Assembly: GCF_003057875.1 (NCBI RefSeq)
Contig: NZ_PYXZ01000009.1
Coordinates: 118,477-182,476 of the forward strand
Source of the DNA: Nocardioides currus
Lineage (GTDB): Bacteria; Actinomycetota; Actinomycetes; Propionibacteriales; Nocardioidaceae
DNA length: 64,000 nucleotides
Direction of reading: 5' to 3'
Shown here: one piece after another, positions 7,149 through 19,287 of the stretch
Layout: each line of letters opens with the position of its first letter
How positions within the stretch are numbered: the first letter of the stretch is position 1
Notes under the pieces: model-generated
Told to the model about the DNA's origin: nothing
The model's database searches: none
Seen by the model: the letters and a program-made list of their open reading frames with translations, nothing else
Translations under genes and position numbers: made by a program

Positions 7149-9854
7149 TCAGTCGGGCAGCGTGTCGCCCGGCGGCGTCGAGAGCCGGCGCACGAACCAG
7201 TCGGACCGCGGGTCGATGACGGGCTCGATCCGGATCGCGCTGCCGAGCACGGCCGCCCCGTTCGCGCCCGCGAGCACGAGGGGCAGGTCGAGGGCGCGCA
7301 CCTGCGGCAGGTCGTTCTGGATCTGGGCGACGCGCCGCACCAGTCGCTCGATCTCGGTGACGTCGACGATCTCGCTGCCGCGGTAGCCGAAGAGGATCGG
7401 CGAGGCCTTGATCTCCCGCACCATGTCCTGCGCGTCGTGCTCGGCGAGCGGCGGGATCCGGAACGACCGGTCGCCCAGCAGCTCGGTCAGCGGCCCGCCG
7501 ATCCCGAAGGACAGCACGGGTCCGAACAGCGGGTCCTCCATCGAGGAGATGCCCACCGGGACGCCGGGCGGCGCGTTCTTCTGCACCACGAAACCAGCCG
7601 TCTCGGGCTCGGTGATGAGCTCGTTGAGCGACCTCCACGCGTCCGACATGTCGGCCGGCCCGTCGATGTTGCGCCACACGTGCGCGAGGTCGGGGCGGTG
7701 GCGCAGGTGGGGGGCCGTCGCCTTGAGCACCACGTCCCAGCCGAGCTCCTTGCCCGCGTCGAGCGCCTGCTTGCGCGTCGTGACCGCCCGCGTCTCCCAG
7801 AGCTCGATGCCGTACGCCGCCAGCAGCTCACGCTGCTCCGGCATCGTCAGGTCGTGGCCCTCGGGGTGGTGCATGAGCAGCTCGTTGACGACCCGGCGCG
7901 CGGCCTGCCGGTCGACGAGCTCCTCGTCGGCGGCGCCCTTGTCGGGGGTGCGCAGCCACACGGCGTACTCCACGACGCGCGCCAGCGCGCGCACCGCCGC
8001 CTCGACGGCGGGGTAGGACGGGACGGAGCCGCGGCCCGCGCTGGAGCCGGCGACGTCGGGCACGCGCAGCAGCTCGGGCACGCCCTCGGCGCCGAGGAAG
8101 GTCGACACGATCGGCTTGTCGGACTGCTCGCCGACGGCGGCGAGCACGTTGGCGACGTCCTCGCCGGAGGTGTTGAGCGGGGGGATGTAGATCGCCGCGA
8201 CCGCGTCGACCTCGGGGTCGTCGATGGCCGCGTCGAGGGCGTCCTCGAAGTCCTCGGCGCCGGCGTCGGCGCCGAGCGCGACCTGCTTGTTGACGACGAG
8301 GCCCACGCTGGTGGCCGCGTCCGCGGCGAGCAGGCCGAGCGCGTCGGAGTTGCCGACCACGGCGACCCGGCGACCGCGCGGGAGCGGCTGGTGCGCGAGC
8401 AGCTGGGCGACGTCGAACATCTCCTCGAGCGTGTCGACCTGGATGACGCCCGACTGGCGGAACATCGCGTCGACGGCCTGCGAGGGCGCGGCGATCTTGC
8501 GGACCGCGTGGCCCATCGGGACGCCCTGGGTGGAGCGGCCCGACCGGACGGCGATGATCGGCTTCTTGCGGCTGACGCGGCGGGTGATGCGGGAGAACTT
8601 GCGCGGGTTGCCGATCGACTCGAGGTAGAGCAGCACGACCTCGGTGGCGTCGTCCTCGAGCCAGTACTGCAGCAGGTCGTTGCCCGACACGTCGGCGCGG
8701 TTGCCGGCGCTGACGAAGGTCGAGATCCCGAGGCCCCGGTTGTTGACCTTCTCCAGGATCGCCGAGCCGAGGGCTCCGGACTGGCAGAAGAAGCCGGCGC
8801 GACCGCGGGGAGGCATCACCGAGGACAGCGAGGCGTTCAGGCTGACCTCGGGGTCGGTGTTGATGACCCCGAGCGCGTTGGGCCCGATCAAACGCAGGCC
8901 GTAGGAGCGGGAGAGCCCGACGAGGCGGCGCTGGCGGACGCGCCCCTCCTCGCCGGTCTCGGCGAAGCCGGAGGAGATGACGACGAGGCCGTGAACCCCC
9001 TTGGCCGCGCAGTCGAGGACGACGTCCTGCACGGCCTCCGCGGGGACGGCGACGATCGCGACGTCGACCTCGCCCGGGATCTCACCGACGGTCTTGTACG
9101 ACGGCATCCCCGACACCGCGTCGGCGCTGGGGTTGACGGCGTAGACGCGACCCGTGAAGTCGCCCGTGACGAGGTGGCGCACCAGCGCCTGGCCGATCGT
9201 GTCCTGGCGTCGGCTCGCGCCGATGACGGCGACCGACCGTGGCCGGAAGAAGCGCTCGATGGAGGCCGACTCCGCGCGGTGCTCGCGCTGGGCCATCACC
9301 CCGATCGCGGTGTCGGTGGGGTCGATGCTGAACTCGAGCTCCATCACGCCTTCGTCGTACTGGCTCGCCACCCGGTAGCCGGCGTCCTTGAAGGTGTGGA
9401 TCATCGCGTGGTTGTCGGGCAGCACCTCGGCGATGAAGCGCTCGATGCCCCGCTCGCGGCCGGCCTGCGCCAGGTGCTCGAGCAGCAGCTGCCCGATCCC
9501 GCGACCCTGGTGGCCGTCCTCGACGAGGAACGCGACCTCGGCCTTGCCCTCCTCCACCAGGTCGTAGCGGCCGACGGCGATCATGTTGTCGCCCGAGGTC
9601 AGCACCAGCGCGACCCGGGTGACGTAGTCGACCTGGGTGAAGCGCTTGACGTCGCGGTCGGACAGGTGCGGCATCGGGGAGAAGAACCGGTAGTACTTCG
9701 ATTCCTCCGACACGCGGGCGTAGAACTCCACCAGCAGCCCGGCGTCCTCGGGGCGGATCGGGCGGATGTGCGCCGTCTTCCCGTCGCGCAGCAGCACGTC
9801 CGCTTCCCAGTGCCGGGGCGGCGGGGTGCTCGTCACGGCGTCGCTGGTGGTCAC
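7149..9854 (-). CDS. Pat-like GNAT / acyl-CoA synthetase (ADP-forming) fusion
   Basis: 901 aa. Domain order: GNAT acetyltransferase (about 20-180; acetyl-CoA loop EDGHQGRGIGQLLL), CoA-binding Rossmann domain (about 205-320; SVAVIGASRRQDTIG), succinyl-CoA-ligase-like domains (about 330-640) and ATP-grasp_5 (about 660-895). Proteins of this type (Pat) acetylate lysines on acyl-CoA synthetases and other metabolic enzymes. The GNAT domain is N-terminal, the order seen in actinobacteria, opposite to E. coli YfiQ. The usual phosphohistidine motif SHTGALAG is replaced by a PMGHAVRKIA-type segment, so ligase activity is probably lost and the module may serve as an acyl-CoA sensor (inference). Confidence 0.88.
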   Translation of the reverse strand: MTTSDAVTSTPPPRHWEADVLLRDGKTAHIRPIRPEDAGLLVEFYARVSEESKYYRFFSPMPHLSDRDVKRFTQVDYVTRVALVLTSGDNMIAVGRYDLVEEGKAEVAFLVEDGHQGRGIGQLLLEHLAQAGRERGIERFIAEVLPDNHAMIHTFKDAGYRVASQYDEGVMELEFSIDPTDTAIGVMAQREHRAESASIERFFRPRSVAVIGASRRQDTIGQALVRHLVTGDFTGRVYAVNPSADAVSGMPSYKTVGEIPGEVDVAIVAVPAEAVQDVVLDCAAKGVHGLVVISSGFAETGEEGRVRQRRLVGLSRSYGLRLIGPNALGVINTDPEVSLNASLSSVMPPRGRAGFFCQSGALGSAILEKVNNRGLGISTFVSAGNRADVSGNDLLQYWLEDDATEVVLLYLESIGNPRKFSRITRRVSRKKPIIAVRSGRSTQGVPMGHAVRKIAAPSQAVDAMFRQSGVIQVDTLEEMFDVAQLLAHQPLPRGRRVAVVGNSDALGLLAADAATSVGLVVNKQVALGADAGAEDFEDALDAAIDDPEVDAVAAIYIPPLNTSGEDVANVLAAVGEQSDKPIVSTFLGAEGVPELLRVPDVAGSSAGRGSVPSYPAVEAAVRALARVVEYAVWLRTPDKGAADEELVDRQAARRVVNELLMHHPEGHDLTMPEQRELLAAYGIELWETRAVTTRKQALDAGKELGWDVVLKATAPHLRHRPDLAHVWRNIDGPADMSDAWRSLNELITEPETAGFVVQKNAPPGVPVGISSMEDPLFGPVLSFGIGGPLTELLGDRSFRIPPLAEHDAQDMVREIKASPILFGYRGSEIVDVTEIERLVRRVAQIQNDLPQVRALDLPLVLAGANGAAVLGSAIRIEPVIDPRSDWFVRRLSTPPGDTLPD

Positions 9855-9885
9855 GCCGGGAAATCTACAGGTCGCGGAGGTCGCC

Positions 9886-11034
9886 CTAGGCCGGTGTCAG
9901 CCGCAGCAGCCGTCCGGCACCCTCGTCCTGCAGGAGCCAGATCGCGCCGTCGGGTCCCTCCTCGACGGCCCGGATCCGCTCCCCCAGGTCGAAGACCTCG
10001 GCGTCACCGGCGCTCCGGCCGTCGAGGTCGACGCGGACCAGCGCCTCGCCCGAGAGCGCGCCGAGGAACGCGTCGCCCCGCCAGTCCTCGAAGAGATCGC
10101 CGTCGTAGATCATCAGGCTGCCCGGGGAGATGCTGGGGACCCACGACCGGACCGGCGCGGTGAACCCGTCGCCCGCCGCGTGGTCGGGGATATCGGCGCC
10201 GCCGTAGTCGCTGCCGTTGGACACCTCCGGCCAGCCGTAGTTGGCGCCGGCCTCGACCAGGTTGAGCTCGTCGCCGCCCTCGGGTCCCATCTCGGACTCC
10301 CACAGCGTGCCGTCGGGGGCGAACTCGAGGCCGAGCGGGTTGCGGTGCCCCCAGCTCCAGATCTCTGCGGTGACCCCGCCGCGGTCCGCGAGCGGGTTGC
10401 CCGGCGCGGGCTCGCCGTCGAGGGTCAGCCGCACGACGGAGCCCAGCGTGTTGGACGTGTCCTGGGCCGGTGCGCCGAGCTGGCGCTCGCCGGAGGACAC
10501 GAAGAGGTGCTCCCCGTCCGGGGAGAACGCGAGCCGGTGCCCGAAGTGGCCCTCGCCCTCGGTCTTGGGGGTCTGGCGCCACACCACCTCCAGGTCCGCC
10601 AGGCGGGCGCCGTCGCCGTCGGTCTCGAGGCGGGCCCGGCCCACGGCCGCGCCGACTCCTCCGTCACCACCCTCGGCCCAGCTCAGGTAGACCGTGCCGT
10701 CGTCGGCGTACGTCGGCCCCGGCAGCACGTCGCCCAGTCCGCCCTGTCCGGCGTCGACCACCTCAGGGGTGCCTGTCACCTCGACCCGCTCACCGGTGTC
10801 GGCGTCGCGCAGGTGCAGGGCGCCGGTGCGCTCGGTGACGAGCAGGTCGCCGCTGTCCGGCAGGAAGGCCATCGCCCAGGGCTCGTCGAAGCGGTCGACC
10901 TCCTCGACCTCGAACGGCCACCCCCGGTCGCCCTCGGCGGTGACGGGTCCCAGGGCCCCGGACGAGGCTGTGTCGGAGCACCCGGCGGTGAGCGCGGCGA
11001 CGAGGCCGATGGCGGCGAGGATCGCTGACTTCAT
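9886..11034 (-). CDS. PQQ-type sugar dehydrogenase lipoprotein (GDH/sorbosone family)
   Basis: 382 aa. A lipobox (LTAGC, Cys19) marks an exported lipoprotein. The mature part is a six-bladed beta-propeller of the glucose/sorbosone dehydrogenase family (soluble aldose dehydrogenases that use pyrroloquinoline quinone). Recognisable elements are PWAMAFLPDSGDLLVTER, GGLGDVLPGP, the EGHFGHRLAFSPDG loop with a candidate catalytic His, WSWGHRNPLGLEF and EMGPEGGDELN. No PQQ biosynthesis genes are seen nearby, so the cofactor source is unknown. Transcribed divergently from the deaminase gene. Confidence 0.85.
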   Translation of the reverse strand: MKSAILAAIGLVAALTAGCSDTASSGALGPVTAEGDRGWPFEVEEVDRFDEPWAMAFLPDSGDLLVTERTGALHLRDADTGERVEVTGTPEVVDAGQGGLGDVLPGPTYADDGTVYLSWAEGGDGGVGAAVGRARLETDGDGARLADLEVVWRQTPKTEGEGHFGHRLAFSPDGEHLFVSSGERQLGAPAQDTSNTLGSVVRLTLDGEPAPGNPLADRGGVTAEIWSWGHRNPLGLEFAPDGTLWESEMGPEGGDELNLVEAGANYGWPEVSNGSDYGGADIPDHAAGDGFTAPVRSWVPSISPGSLMIYDGDLFEDWRGDAFLGALSGEALVRVDLDGRSAGDAEVFDLGERIRAVEEGPDGAIWLLQDEGAGRLLRLTPA

Positions 11035-11089
11035 GGCCCCATCGTGCGCGCGAGCCCCAACTCGGCGGCCGAGGTCCTAGGGTCGGCGG

Positions 11090-11590
11090 ATGGAGCCGAG
11101 CGACCTGTCCCCCGCCGACCTCGTCCACCTGCGCCGCTGCGTCGACCTGGCCCGTCAGGCGCTGGAGGCCGGCGACGAGCCGTTCGGGTCGGTCCTGGTC
11201 GGAGCGGACGGCGAGGTGCTCCACGAGGAGCGCAACCGGACGGGCGACGGCGACCAGACGCGGCACCCCGAGCTGGACCTGGCCCGGTGGGCGGCCGTGC
11301 ACGTGGCCCCCGAGGTCCGGTCGCGGTGCACCGTCTACACCTCGGGCGAGCACTGTCCGATGTGCTCCGCCGCCCATGCCTGGGTGGGGCTGGGCCGGAT
11401 CGTGTACGCCGGCTCGACCGCCCAGCTCACCGAGTGGCGACGGGCCATGGGCCTCGCGCCCGGGCCGGTGCTGCCACTGCCCATCGGTGCCGTGGCGCCC
11501 GGGGTATCCGTCGCCGGGCCTGCGCCCGAGCTGGCCGACCAGCTGCGCGCCCTGCACGAGAGCAGCGCCGCGCGGGACGCGACCGGCTGA
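11090..11590 (+). CDS. Nucleoside/guanine deaminase-like zinc enzyme
   Basis: 166 aa. CDA-fold deaminase: the first zinc motif is HPEL (instead of the usual HAE) and the second is EHCPMCSAAHAW (PCxxC type with His in place of the Pro before the first Cys). The preceding DEPFGSVLV segment is the typical substrate strand. Proteins of this shape deaminate guanine, cytosine or related bases; the substrate is uncertain because of the changed first motif. It is convergent with the lysR gene, with stops 4 nt apart. Confidence 0.8.
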   Translation: MEPSDLSPADLVHLRRCVDLARQALEAGDEPFGSVLVGADGEVLHEERNRTGDGDQTRHPELDLARWAAVHVAPEVRSRCTVYTSGEHCPMCSAAHAWVGLGRIVYAGSTAQLTEWRRAMGLAPGPVLPLPIGAVAPGVSVAGPAPELADQLRALHESSAARDATG

Positions 11591-11593
11591 GGC

Positions 11594-12439
11594 TCAGAGC
11601 CGCGCGGCCGTGCGGACCAGGCCGGCCACCCCGGTCGAGGTGCTGTGGGGCGGCCACGCGATGACCGTCGTCACCTGGGGAGCGTCGGTCAACGGCACGA
11701 CGGCCAGGCCGTCGCGCAGGCCGGCCCGGGCCGACTCCGGCAGCACGAGCGCCGTCCGCCCCAGCCGGACCAGCTGGAGCACCTGCGTCAGGTCGCGCAG
11801 CTCGGGCCCCGGGCCGTCGGGGTAGCTGCCGTCGACGTGCGGCCAGCGCGGCAGGGGAAGGTCCGGGATCGAGGTCGCCTCACCCACGGTCATCGACTCG
11901 CGGGCACTGGCCGGGTGGCCGGCGGGCAGGATCAGCACCTGGTCCTCCACGACCAGCCGGTCGACGTCGAAGCCGCTGACGTCGTCGAAGGGCAGGTGGA
12001 GGATCGCGACGTCCGCGCGCCCGTCGCGGAGCATCGGCGCCTGGTGCCCGGGCGGGCTGAGCACCACCTCGACGTCGACCGCGTCGGGCTCGGCGGCGAA
12101 GGCGTCGAGCAGCTTGGCCATGAGCTCGCTGGAGGCCCCGGCCTTGGCGGTCAGCACCACCGAGGCCCGGCCCGCAGCCTCGACCGTCCGGCGGGTCCGT
12201 CGCTCCGCCGCCTCGACGGCGGCGAGGGCGACCCTGCCCTCGCGCAGCAGCGTCTCGCCGGCGCTGGTCAGCGTCACTCCGCGTGGCCCGCGCACGAACA
12301 GGTCGGCGCCCAACCGGCGCTCGAGCTGCGCGATCGCCCGCGACAACGGCGGCTGCGCCATGCCCAGGCGCCGGGCGGCACGCCCGACGTGCGACTCCTC
12401 GGCGACGGCGACGAAGTAGCGCAGCTCTCGGGTCTCCAC
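11594..12439 (-). CDS. LysR family transcriptional regulator
   Basis: 281 aa with a GTG start at 12439. The N-terminal winged HTH is METRELRYFVAVAEE..VGRAARRLGMAQPPLSRAIAQLERRLG..LF; the remainder is a periplasmic-binding-like effector domain (VEVVLSPPGHQAPMLRDGRADVAILHLP). It is divergent from the SDR gene; the 102-bp gap contains a T-N11-A dyad, so it probably controls that gene and itself. Longer in-frame extensions upstream cross the SDR coding region and are not credible. Confidence 0.9.
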   Translation of the reverse strand: METRELRYFVAVAEESHVGRAARRLGMAQPPLSRAIAQLERRLGADLFVRGPRGVTLTSAGETLLREGRVALAAVEAAERRTRRTVEAAGRASVVLTAKAGASSELMAKLLDAFAAEPDAVDVEVVLSPPGHQAPMLRDGRADVAILHLPFDDVSGFDVDRLVVEDQVLILPAGHPASARESMTVGEATSIPDLPLPRWPHVDGSYPDGPGPELRDLTQVLQLVRLGRTALVLPESARAGLRDGLAVVPLTDAPQVTTVIAWPPHSTSTGVAGLVRTAARL

Positions 12440-12469
12440 CTCGCCAGCGTACGCCGCTGACCTGCCCTC

Positions 12470-12504
12470 ATACCGGCGAGGTATCGGGGCGCACCGGATC
12501 GGTG
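12470..12504. promoter_or_regulatory. Candidate LysR operator (two dyads)
   Basis: ATACC-N5-GGTAT (12470-12484) fits the LysR consensus T-N11-A exactly, and CACCG-GAT-CGGTG (12492-12504) is a second perfect dyad. Both lie in the short divergent gap between the lysR gene and the SDR gene. Confidence 0.6.
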
Positions 12505-12541
12505 TTGGAACCGCCGTACGCCGCGAGCACAGGATCGAGGC

Positions 12542-13276
12542 ATGACCGAGAACACCACACACACCAGGACCGCACTGGTCACCGGCGCCAACAAGGGCAT
12601 CGGCTACGAGATCGCCGCCGGGCTCTCCCGGCTCGGCTTCCGCGTGGGCGTCGGCGCCCGCGACGCGGGTCGACGCGAGGAGGCCTTGGCGAAGCTCCGG
12701 GCCGACGGGCACGACGTCTTCGGCGTCGCCCTGGACGTGACCTCCGACGAGAGCGTCGCGGCGGCCGCGGCGCAGCTCGAGGAGGACGGCGGGCTCGACG
12801 TGCTCGTCAACAACGCCGGGATCACCGGCGGGATGCCGCAGGAGCCGAGCATGGTCAGCGCCGAGCAGGTCCTCGGCGTGGTCGACGTCAACGTCGTCGG
12901 CGTCATCCGGGTCACCAACGCGATGCTGCCCCTCCTGCGCCGCGCCCCCTCGCCCCGCATCGTCAACGTCTCCAGCACGGTCGGCTCGCTGACCCTGCAG
13001 ACCGCCCAGGCCGATGCGGTCGGACCGATCTCGGCGGCCTACTCCCCCACGAAGACCTACCTCAACGCCGTCACCGTGCAGTACGCCAAGGAGCTCGCCG
13101 GCAGCGGGATCCTCGTCAACGCCGGTTGTCCCGGCTACGTCGCGACCGACCTCAACGGCCACCAGGGATTCCGCACGCCCGAGCAGGGCGCCTCGGTGTT
13201 CCTCGACCTCGCGACCCTGCCCGACGACGGACCCAGCGGGACGTTCCGCGACGAGACCGGCGTCCAGCCCTGGTGA
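12542..13276 (+). CDS. SDR family NAD(P)-dependent oxidoreductase
   Basis: 244 aa, classical short-chain dehydrogenase/reductase. Cofactor motif TGANKGIG (residues 14-21), structural NNAG, catalytic Ser in NVSSTVGS and catalytic Tyr167-x3-Lys171 (YSPTK). The sequence resembles carbonyl-reductase-like SDRs; the substrate is not evident. The Arg in GARDAGRR after strand 2 favours NADPH (inference). Control by the divergent LysR protein is likely. Confidence 0.9.
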   Translation: MTENTTHTRTALVTGANKGIGYEIAAGLSRLGFRVGVGARDAGRREEALAKLRADGHDVFGVALDVTSDESVAAAAAQLEEDGGLDVLVNNAGITGGMPQEPSMVSAEQVLGVVDVNVVGVIRVTNAMLPLLRRAPSPRIVNVSSTVGSLTLQTAQADAVGPISAAYSPTKTYLNAVTVQYAKELAGSGILVNAGCPGYVATDLNGHQGFRTPEQGASVFLDLATLPDDGPSGTFRDETGVQPW

Positions 13277-13337
13277 GCCGAGGAGCGGTGACGTGCCTCG
13301 CCGGATGCTGCTGGAGGCGTCGGGGTACGAATGGCCC

Positions 13338-14258
13338 ATGCGCATCTTCCTCACCGGCGGCAGCGGCAAGGCCGGACGGCACGTCGCCCCCCACCTCGCC
13401 GAGCAGGGCCACCAGGTCACCAACGCCGATCTGCTCCCCCTGGACCACCCCGACGTCGCCGACCTCCGGGTGGACCTCACCGACGCCGGTGAGGTCTACT
13501 CGGCGCTCGCCGGCCTCGCCACGTTCGACGAGCTCGACCTGCCCGCGAAGCCGTCGTACGACGCCGTGGTGCACCTGGCCGCGGTGCCCGCGATCCTGCT
13601 GAGGGCCGACTCGGCGACGTACGCGACGAACGTGCTCAGCACCTACCACGTGCTCGAGGCCGCGACCCGCCTCGGCATCCCCAAGGTCGTCTTCGCCTCC
13701 TCCGAGACGACCTACGGAGTGTGCTTCGCCCAGGGCGAGCGCAAGCCGCTCTACGTGCCGGTCGACGAGGAGCACCCGACGGTGCCCGAGGACTCCTACG
13801 CCATGTCCAAGGTGGCGGGCGAGGTGACCGCACGCTCGTTCCAGGCGCGCTCCGGCGCCGACGTCTACGGCCTGCGGATCAACAACGTCATCGAGCCGCA
13901 CGAGTACGCCGAGCTGTTCCCGCCCTTCCTTGCCGATCCCTCCCTGCGGCGGCGCAACCTGTTCGCCTACATCGACGTGCGCGACCTCGGCCAGATGGTG
14001 CAGCGCTGCCTGGAGACCGACGGGCTGGGCTACGAGGTCTTCAACGTCGCCAACGCCGACATGTCGGTGGCGGCGACCTCCGCCGAGGTCATCGAGCGGT
14101 TCTACGGCGACGTCGAGGTCCGCCGCGAGATGGGCCGTGACGAGACCTTCTTCGCCATCGACAAGGCCCGCGAGCTGGTCGGCTTCGACCCGCAGCACTC
14201 GTGGCGCGACGTGCTGGACGACCCCGACCACGATCGACCCGACCACGAGAGCCAGTGA
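13338..14258 (+). CDS. NAD-dependent epimerase/dehydratase
   Basis: 306 aa, extended SDR. MRIFLTGGSGKAG gives the NAD loop; catalytic pair Tyr154 and Lys158 (YAMSK), with SSETTYG supplying the Ser/Thr. The C-terminal half contains RINNVIEPHEY and FAYIDVRDLGQM, typical of nucleotide-sugar epimerases of the GalE/UDP-glucose 4-epimerase-like group. Start ATG 13338 matches the family N-terminus; an upstream in-frame ATG near 13304 would add an atypical leader. The stop overlaps a possible GTG of the aminopeptidase gene. Confidence 0.85.
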   Translation: MRIFLTGGSGKAGRHVAPHLAEQGHQVTNADLLPLDHPDVADLRVDLTDAGEVYSALAGLATFDELDLPAKPSYDAVVHLAAVPAILLRADSATYATNVLSTYHVLEAATRLGIPKVVFASSETTYGVCFAQGERKPLYVPVDEEHPTVPEDSYAMSKVAGEVTARSFQARSGADVYGLRINNVIEPHEYAELFPPFLADPSLRRRNLFAYIDVRDLGQMVQRCLETDGLGYEVFNVANADMSVAATSAEVIERFYGDVEVRREMGRDETFFAIDKARELVGFDPQHSWRDVLDDPDHDRPDHESQ

Positions 14259-14269
14259 GGACGACCGCC

Positions 14270-16702
<2,433 letters not shown>

Positions 16703-16768
16703 GTCATCTCGGGGTCCACCGGCGAGCCCCGGTCCGCCGACGGCCCGCCGACCGGGAGAATGCGGGCC

Positions 16769-19270
16769 ATGGCTCGCCGTACCACCAAGCAACCGCTCCC
16801 CGACGACTTCGAGGAACACATCCTCGACACCGACCTCGGGGACGAGATGCGCTCGTCCTTCCTCGAGTACGCCTACAGCGTCATCTACTCCCGGGCCCTG
16901 CCCGACGCGCGTGACGGGCTGAAGCCGGTCCAGCGCCGCATCCTCTACACGATGAACGACATGGGCCTGCGGCCCGACCGCGGCCACGTCAAGAGCGCCC
17001 GCGTCGTCGGCGAGGTCATGGGCCGGCTGCACCCGCACGGCGACAACGCGATCTACGACGCGCTGGTCCGGCTGGCGCAGCCGTGGTCCATGCGGGTGCC
17101 GTTCATCGACGGGCACGGCAACTTCGGCTCGCCCGACGACTCGCCCGCGGCGATGCGCTACACCGAGTGCCGGATGCTGCCGGCGGCGGTGGCGATGACG
17201 GCCTCGATCGACGAGGACACCGTCGACTTCAAGCCCAACTACGACTCGCGCGAGACCGAGCCGAGCGTGCTGCCCGCGGCGATCCCCAACCTGATCGTGA
17301 ACGGCACGACCGGCATCGCGGTCGGCATGGCGACCAACATCGCACCGCACAACCTGGTCGAGGTCGTGCAGGCCCTGCGTCACCTGATCACCCACCCCAA
17401 GGCCGGGCTCGACGACCTGATGCGGTTCATCCCGGGGCCCGACCTGCCCACCGGCGGCAAGATCGTCGGGCTCGACGGGGTGCGCGACGCCTACGAGACC
17501 GGACGCGGCACCTTCAAGATGCGCGCCACCGCCCGCGTCGAGTCGGTGACCGCCCGGCGCAAGGGCATCGTCGTGACGGAGCTGCCGTACGGCGTGGGCA
17601 CCGAGCGCGTCGTGGAGCGCATCAAGGCCCTGGTGCTGGCCAAGAAGATCCAGGGCATCGCCGACCTGAAGGACCTGACCGACCGCACCCACGGGCTGCG
17701 GCTCGTGATCGAGGTCAAGAACGGCTTCGTGCCCGAGGCACTGCTCGAGCAGCTCTACAAGCTGACGCCGATGGAGGACTCCTTCGGCATCAACGCCGTC
17801 GCGCTCGTCGACGGGCAGCCCCGCACGCTCGGCCTCAAGGAGATGCTCGAGGTCTTCCTCCAGCACCGCTTCGACGTCGTACGCCGCAGATCGGTGTTCC
17901 GCCGCACCAAGGCCGCCGACCGGCTGCACCTCGTCGAGGGCCTGCTCATCGCGATCCTCGACATCGACGAGGTCATCCAGGTCATCCGCTCCTCCGACAA
18001 CGCAGCCGCCGCCAAGGAGCGGCTGATCGACATCTTCGAGCTCAGCCAGATCCAGGCCGACTGGATCCTCGACATGCCGCTGCGGCGCCTGACGAAGTTC
18101 TCCAAGCTCGAGCTGGACAAGGAGAAGGCCGAGCTCGAGCGCGAGATCGAGGCGCTGGACGCGATCATCAACGACGAGCAGCTGCTGCGGAAGGTGGTCT
18201 CCGACGAGCTCGCCGAGGTCGCGAAGACCTACGGCACGCCGCGGCGTACGGTCCTGCTCGCCTCGGCCGGGACCACCGTCACCGCGGCGGCCGCCCCGCT
18301 CGAGGTGGCCGACGACCCGTGCTTCGCCTACCTCTCCTCCAGCGGTCTCGTCGCCCGCTCGTCGAGCGCGACCCCGCCCGGGCACGGCGAGTCGCGGGCC
18401 AACCACGACGTCATCACGTCCGCGGTGCGCACGACCGCCCGCGGCGAGGTCGGCGTGCTCACCTCGCGCGGACGCCTGATCAAGGTCGGCGTGCTCGACA
18501 TGCCCGAGCTCCCCGACTCCGCCAACGACCCCAACCTCCAGGGTGGCCTGCCGCTCAGCGAGGTGCTCTCCCTCGAGACGGGCGAGCGGGCGCTGGCACT
18601 CACCTCGCTGGCCACCGACGGGCCCGGGCTCGCGCTCGGGACCCGCGACGGCGTGGTCAAGCGCGTCAACCCCGAGGTCCTCGGCAGGGACGACTGGGAG
18701 GTCATCGGCCTCAAGGACGACGACGAGGTCGTCGGCGCCGTCGAGCTCGTCACCGGCACCGAGACCCTGTGCTTCATCACCACCGACGCGCAGCTGCTGC
18801 ACTTCGGCGCCGAGGGCGTGCGCCCCCAGGGCCGCTCGGGCGGCGGCATCGCCGGCGTCCGCGTGGCATCGGGCGAGCGCGTGGCGTGGTTCGGCGTCGT
18901 CACCGGCGAGGACGCGGTCGTCGTGACCGCCTCGGGCGCGTCCACCGCCCTCCCCGGCACCGAGGCCGGCGCCGTGAAGGTGACCCCGTTCAGCGAGTAC
19001 CCGCCCAAGGGTCGCGCGACCGGCGGGGTGCGCTGCCACCGCTTCCTCAAGGGCGAGGACACGCTCGTCACCGCCTGGGCGGGCGCCGCCCCGGCGCGGG
19101 CCGCCGCCGGTAGTGGTGCGCCGATCGAGCTCCCGCCGGCGACCGGCCGCCGCGACGGCTCGGGCAACCCGGGATCGCAGGCCATCGCCGCCGTCGCCGC
19201 GCCCGTCGCCGTACTCCTCGCCGATCGTGCCGCGGACCCGGTCGCGGATGCCCCGGCGGACGCCGAGTGA
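16769..19270 (+). CDS. parC: DNA topoisomerase IV subunit A (ParC-like)
   Basis: 833 aa. Breakage-reunion subunit of a type II topoisomerase. The catalytic Tyr is Y131 (MRYTECR). The quinolone region reads [10 protein letters not shown], with Asn where E. coli GyrA has Ser83 and the Asp87 equivalent kept. The C-terminal beta-pinwheel lacks a true GyrA box (only GRSGGG remains), which supports ParC rather than GyrA. Start ATG 16769 has GGGAG about 10 nt upstream. The matching ATPase subunit is at 30608-32680 on the other strand. The last 70 residues are Ala/Pro-rich and probably disordered. Confidence 0.9.
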   Translation: MARRTTKQPLPDDFEEHILDTDLGDEMRSSFLEYAYSVIYSRALPDARDGLKPVQRRILYTMNDMGLRPDRGHVKSARVVGEVMGRLHPHGDNAIYDALVRLAQPWSMRVPFIDGHGNFGSPDDSPAAMRYTECRMLPAAVAMTASIDEDTVDFKPNYDSRETEPSVLPAAIPNLIVNGTTGIAVGMATNIAPHNLVEVVQALRHLITHPKAGLDDLMRFIPGPDLPTGGKIVGLDGVRDAYETGRGTFKMRATARVESVTARRKGIVVTELPYGVGTERVVERIKALVLAKKIQGIADLKDLTDRTHGLRLVIEVKNGFVPEALLEQLYKLTPMEDSFGINAVALVDGQPRTLGLKEMLEVFLQHRFDVVRRRSVFRRTKAADRLHLVEGLLIAILDIDEVIQVIRSSDNAAAAKERLIDIFELSQIQADWILDMPLRRLTKFSKLELDKEKAELEREIEALDAIINDEQLLRKVVSDELAEVAKTYGTPRRTVLLASAGTTVTAAAAPLEVADDPCFAYLSSSGLVARSSSATPPGHGESRANHDVITSAVRTTARGEVGVLTSRGRLIKVGVLDMPELPDSANDPNLQGGLPLSEVLSLETGERALALTSLATDGPGLALGTRDGVVKRVNPEVLGRDDWEVIGLKDDDEVVGAVELVTGTETLCFITTDAQLLHFGAEGVRPQGRSGGGIAGVRVASGERVAWFGVVTGEDAVVVTASGASTALPGTEAGAVKVTPFSEYPPKGRATGGVRCHRFLKGEDTLVTAWAGAAPARAAAGSGAPIELPPATGRRDGSGNPGSQAIAAVAAPVAVLLADRAADPVADAPADAE

Positions 19271-19287
19271 TGTGCGAGGCTGACCGC

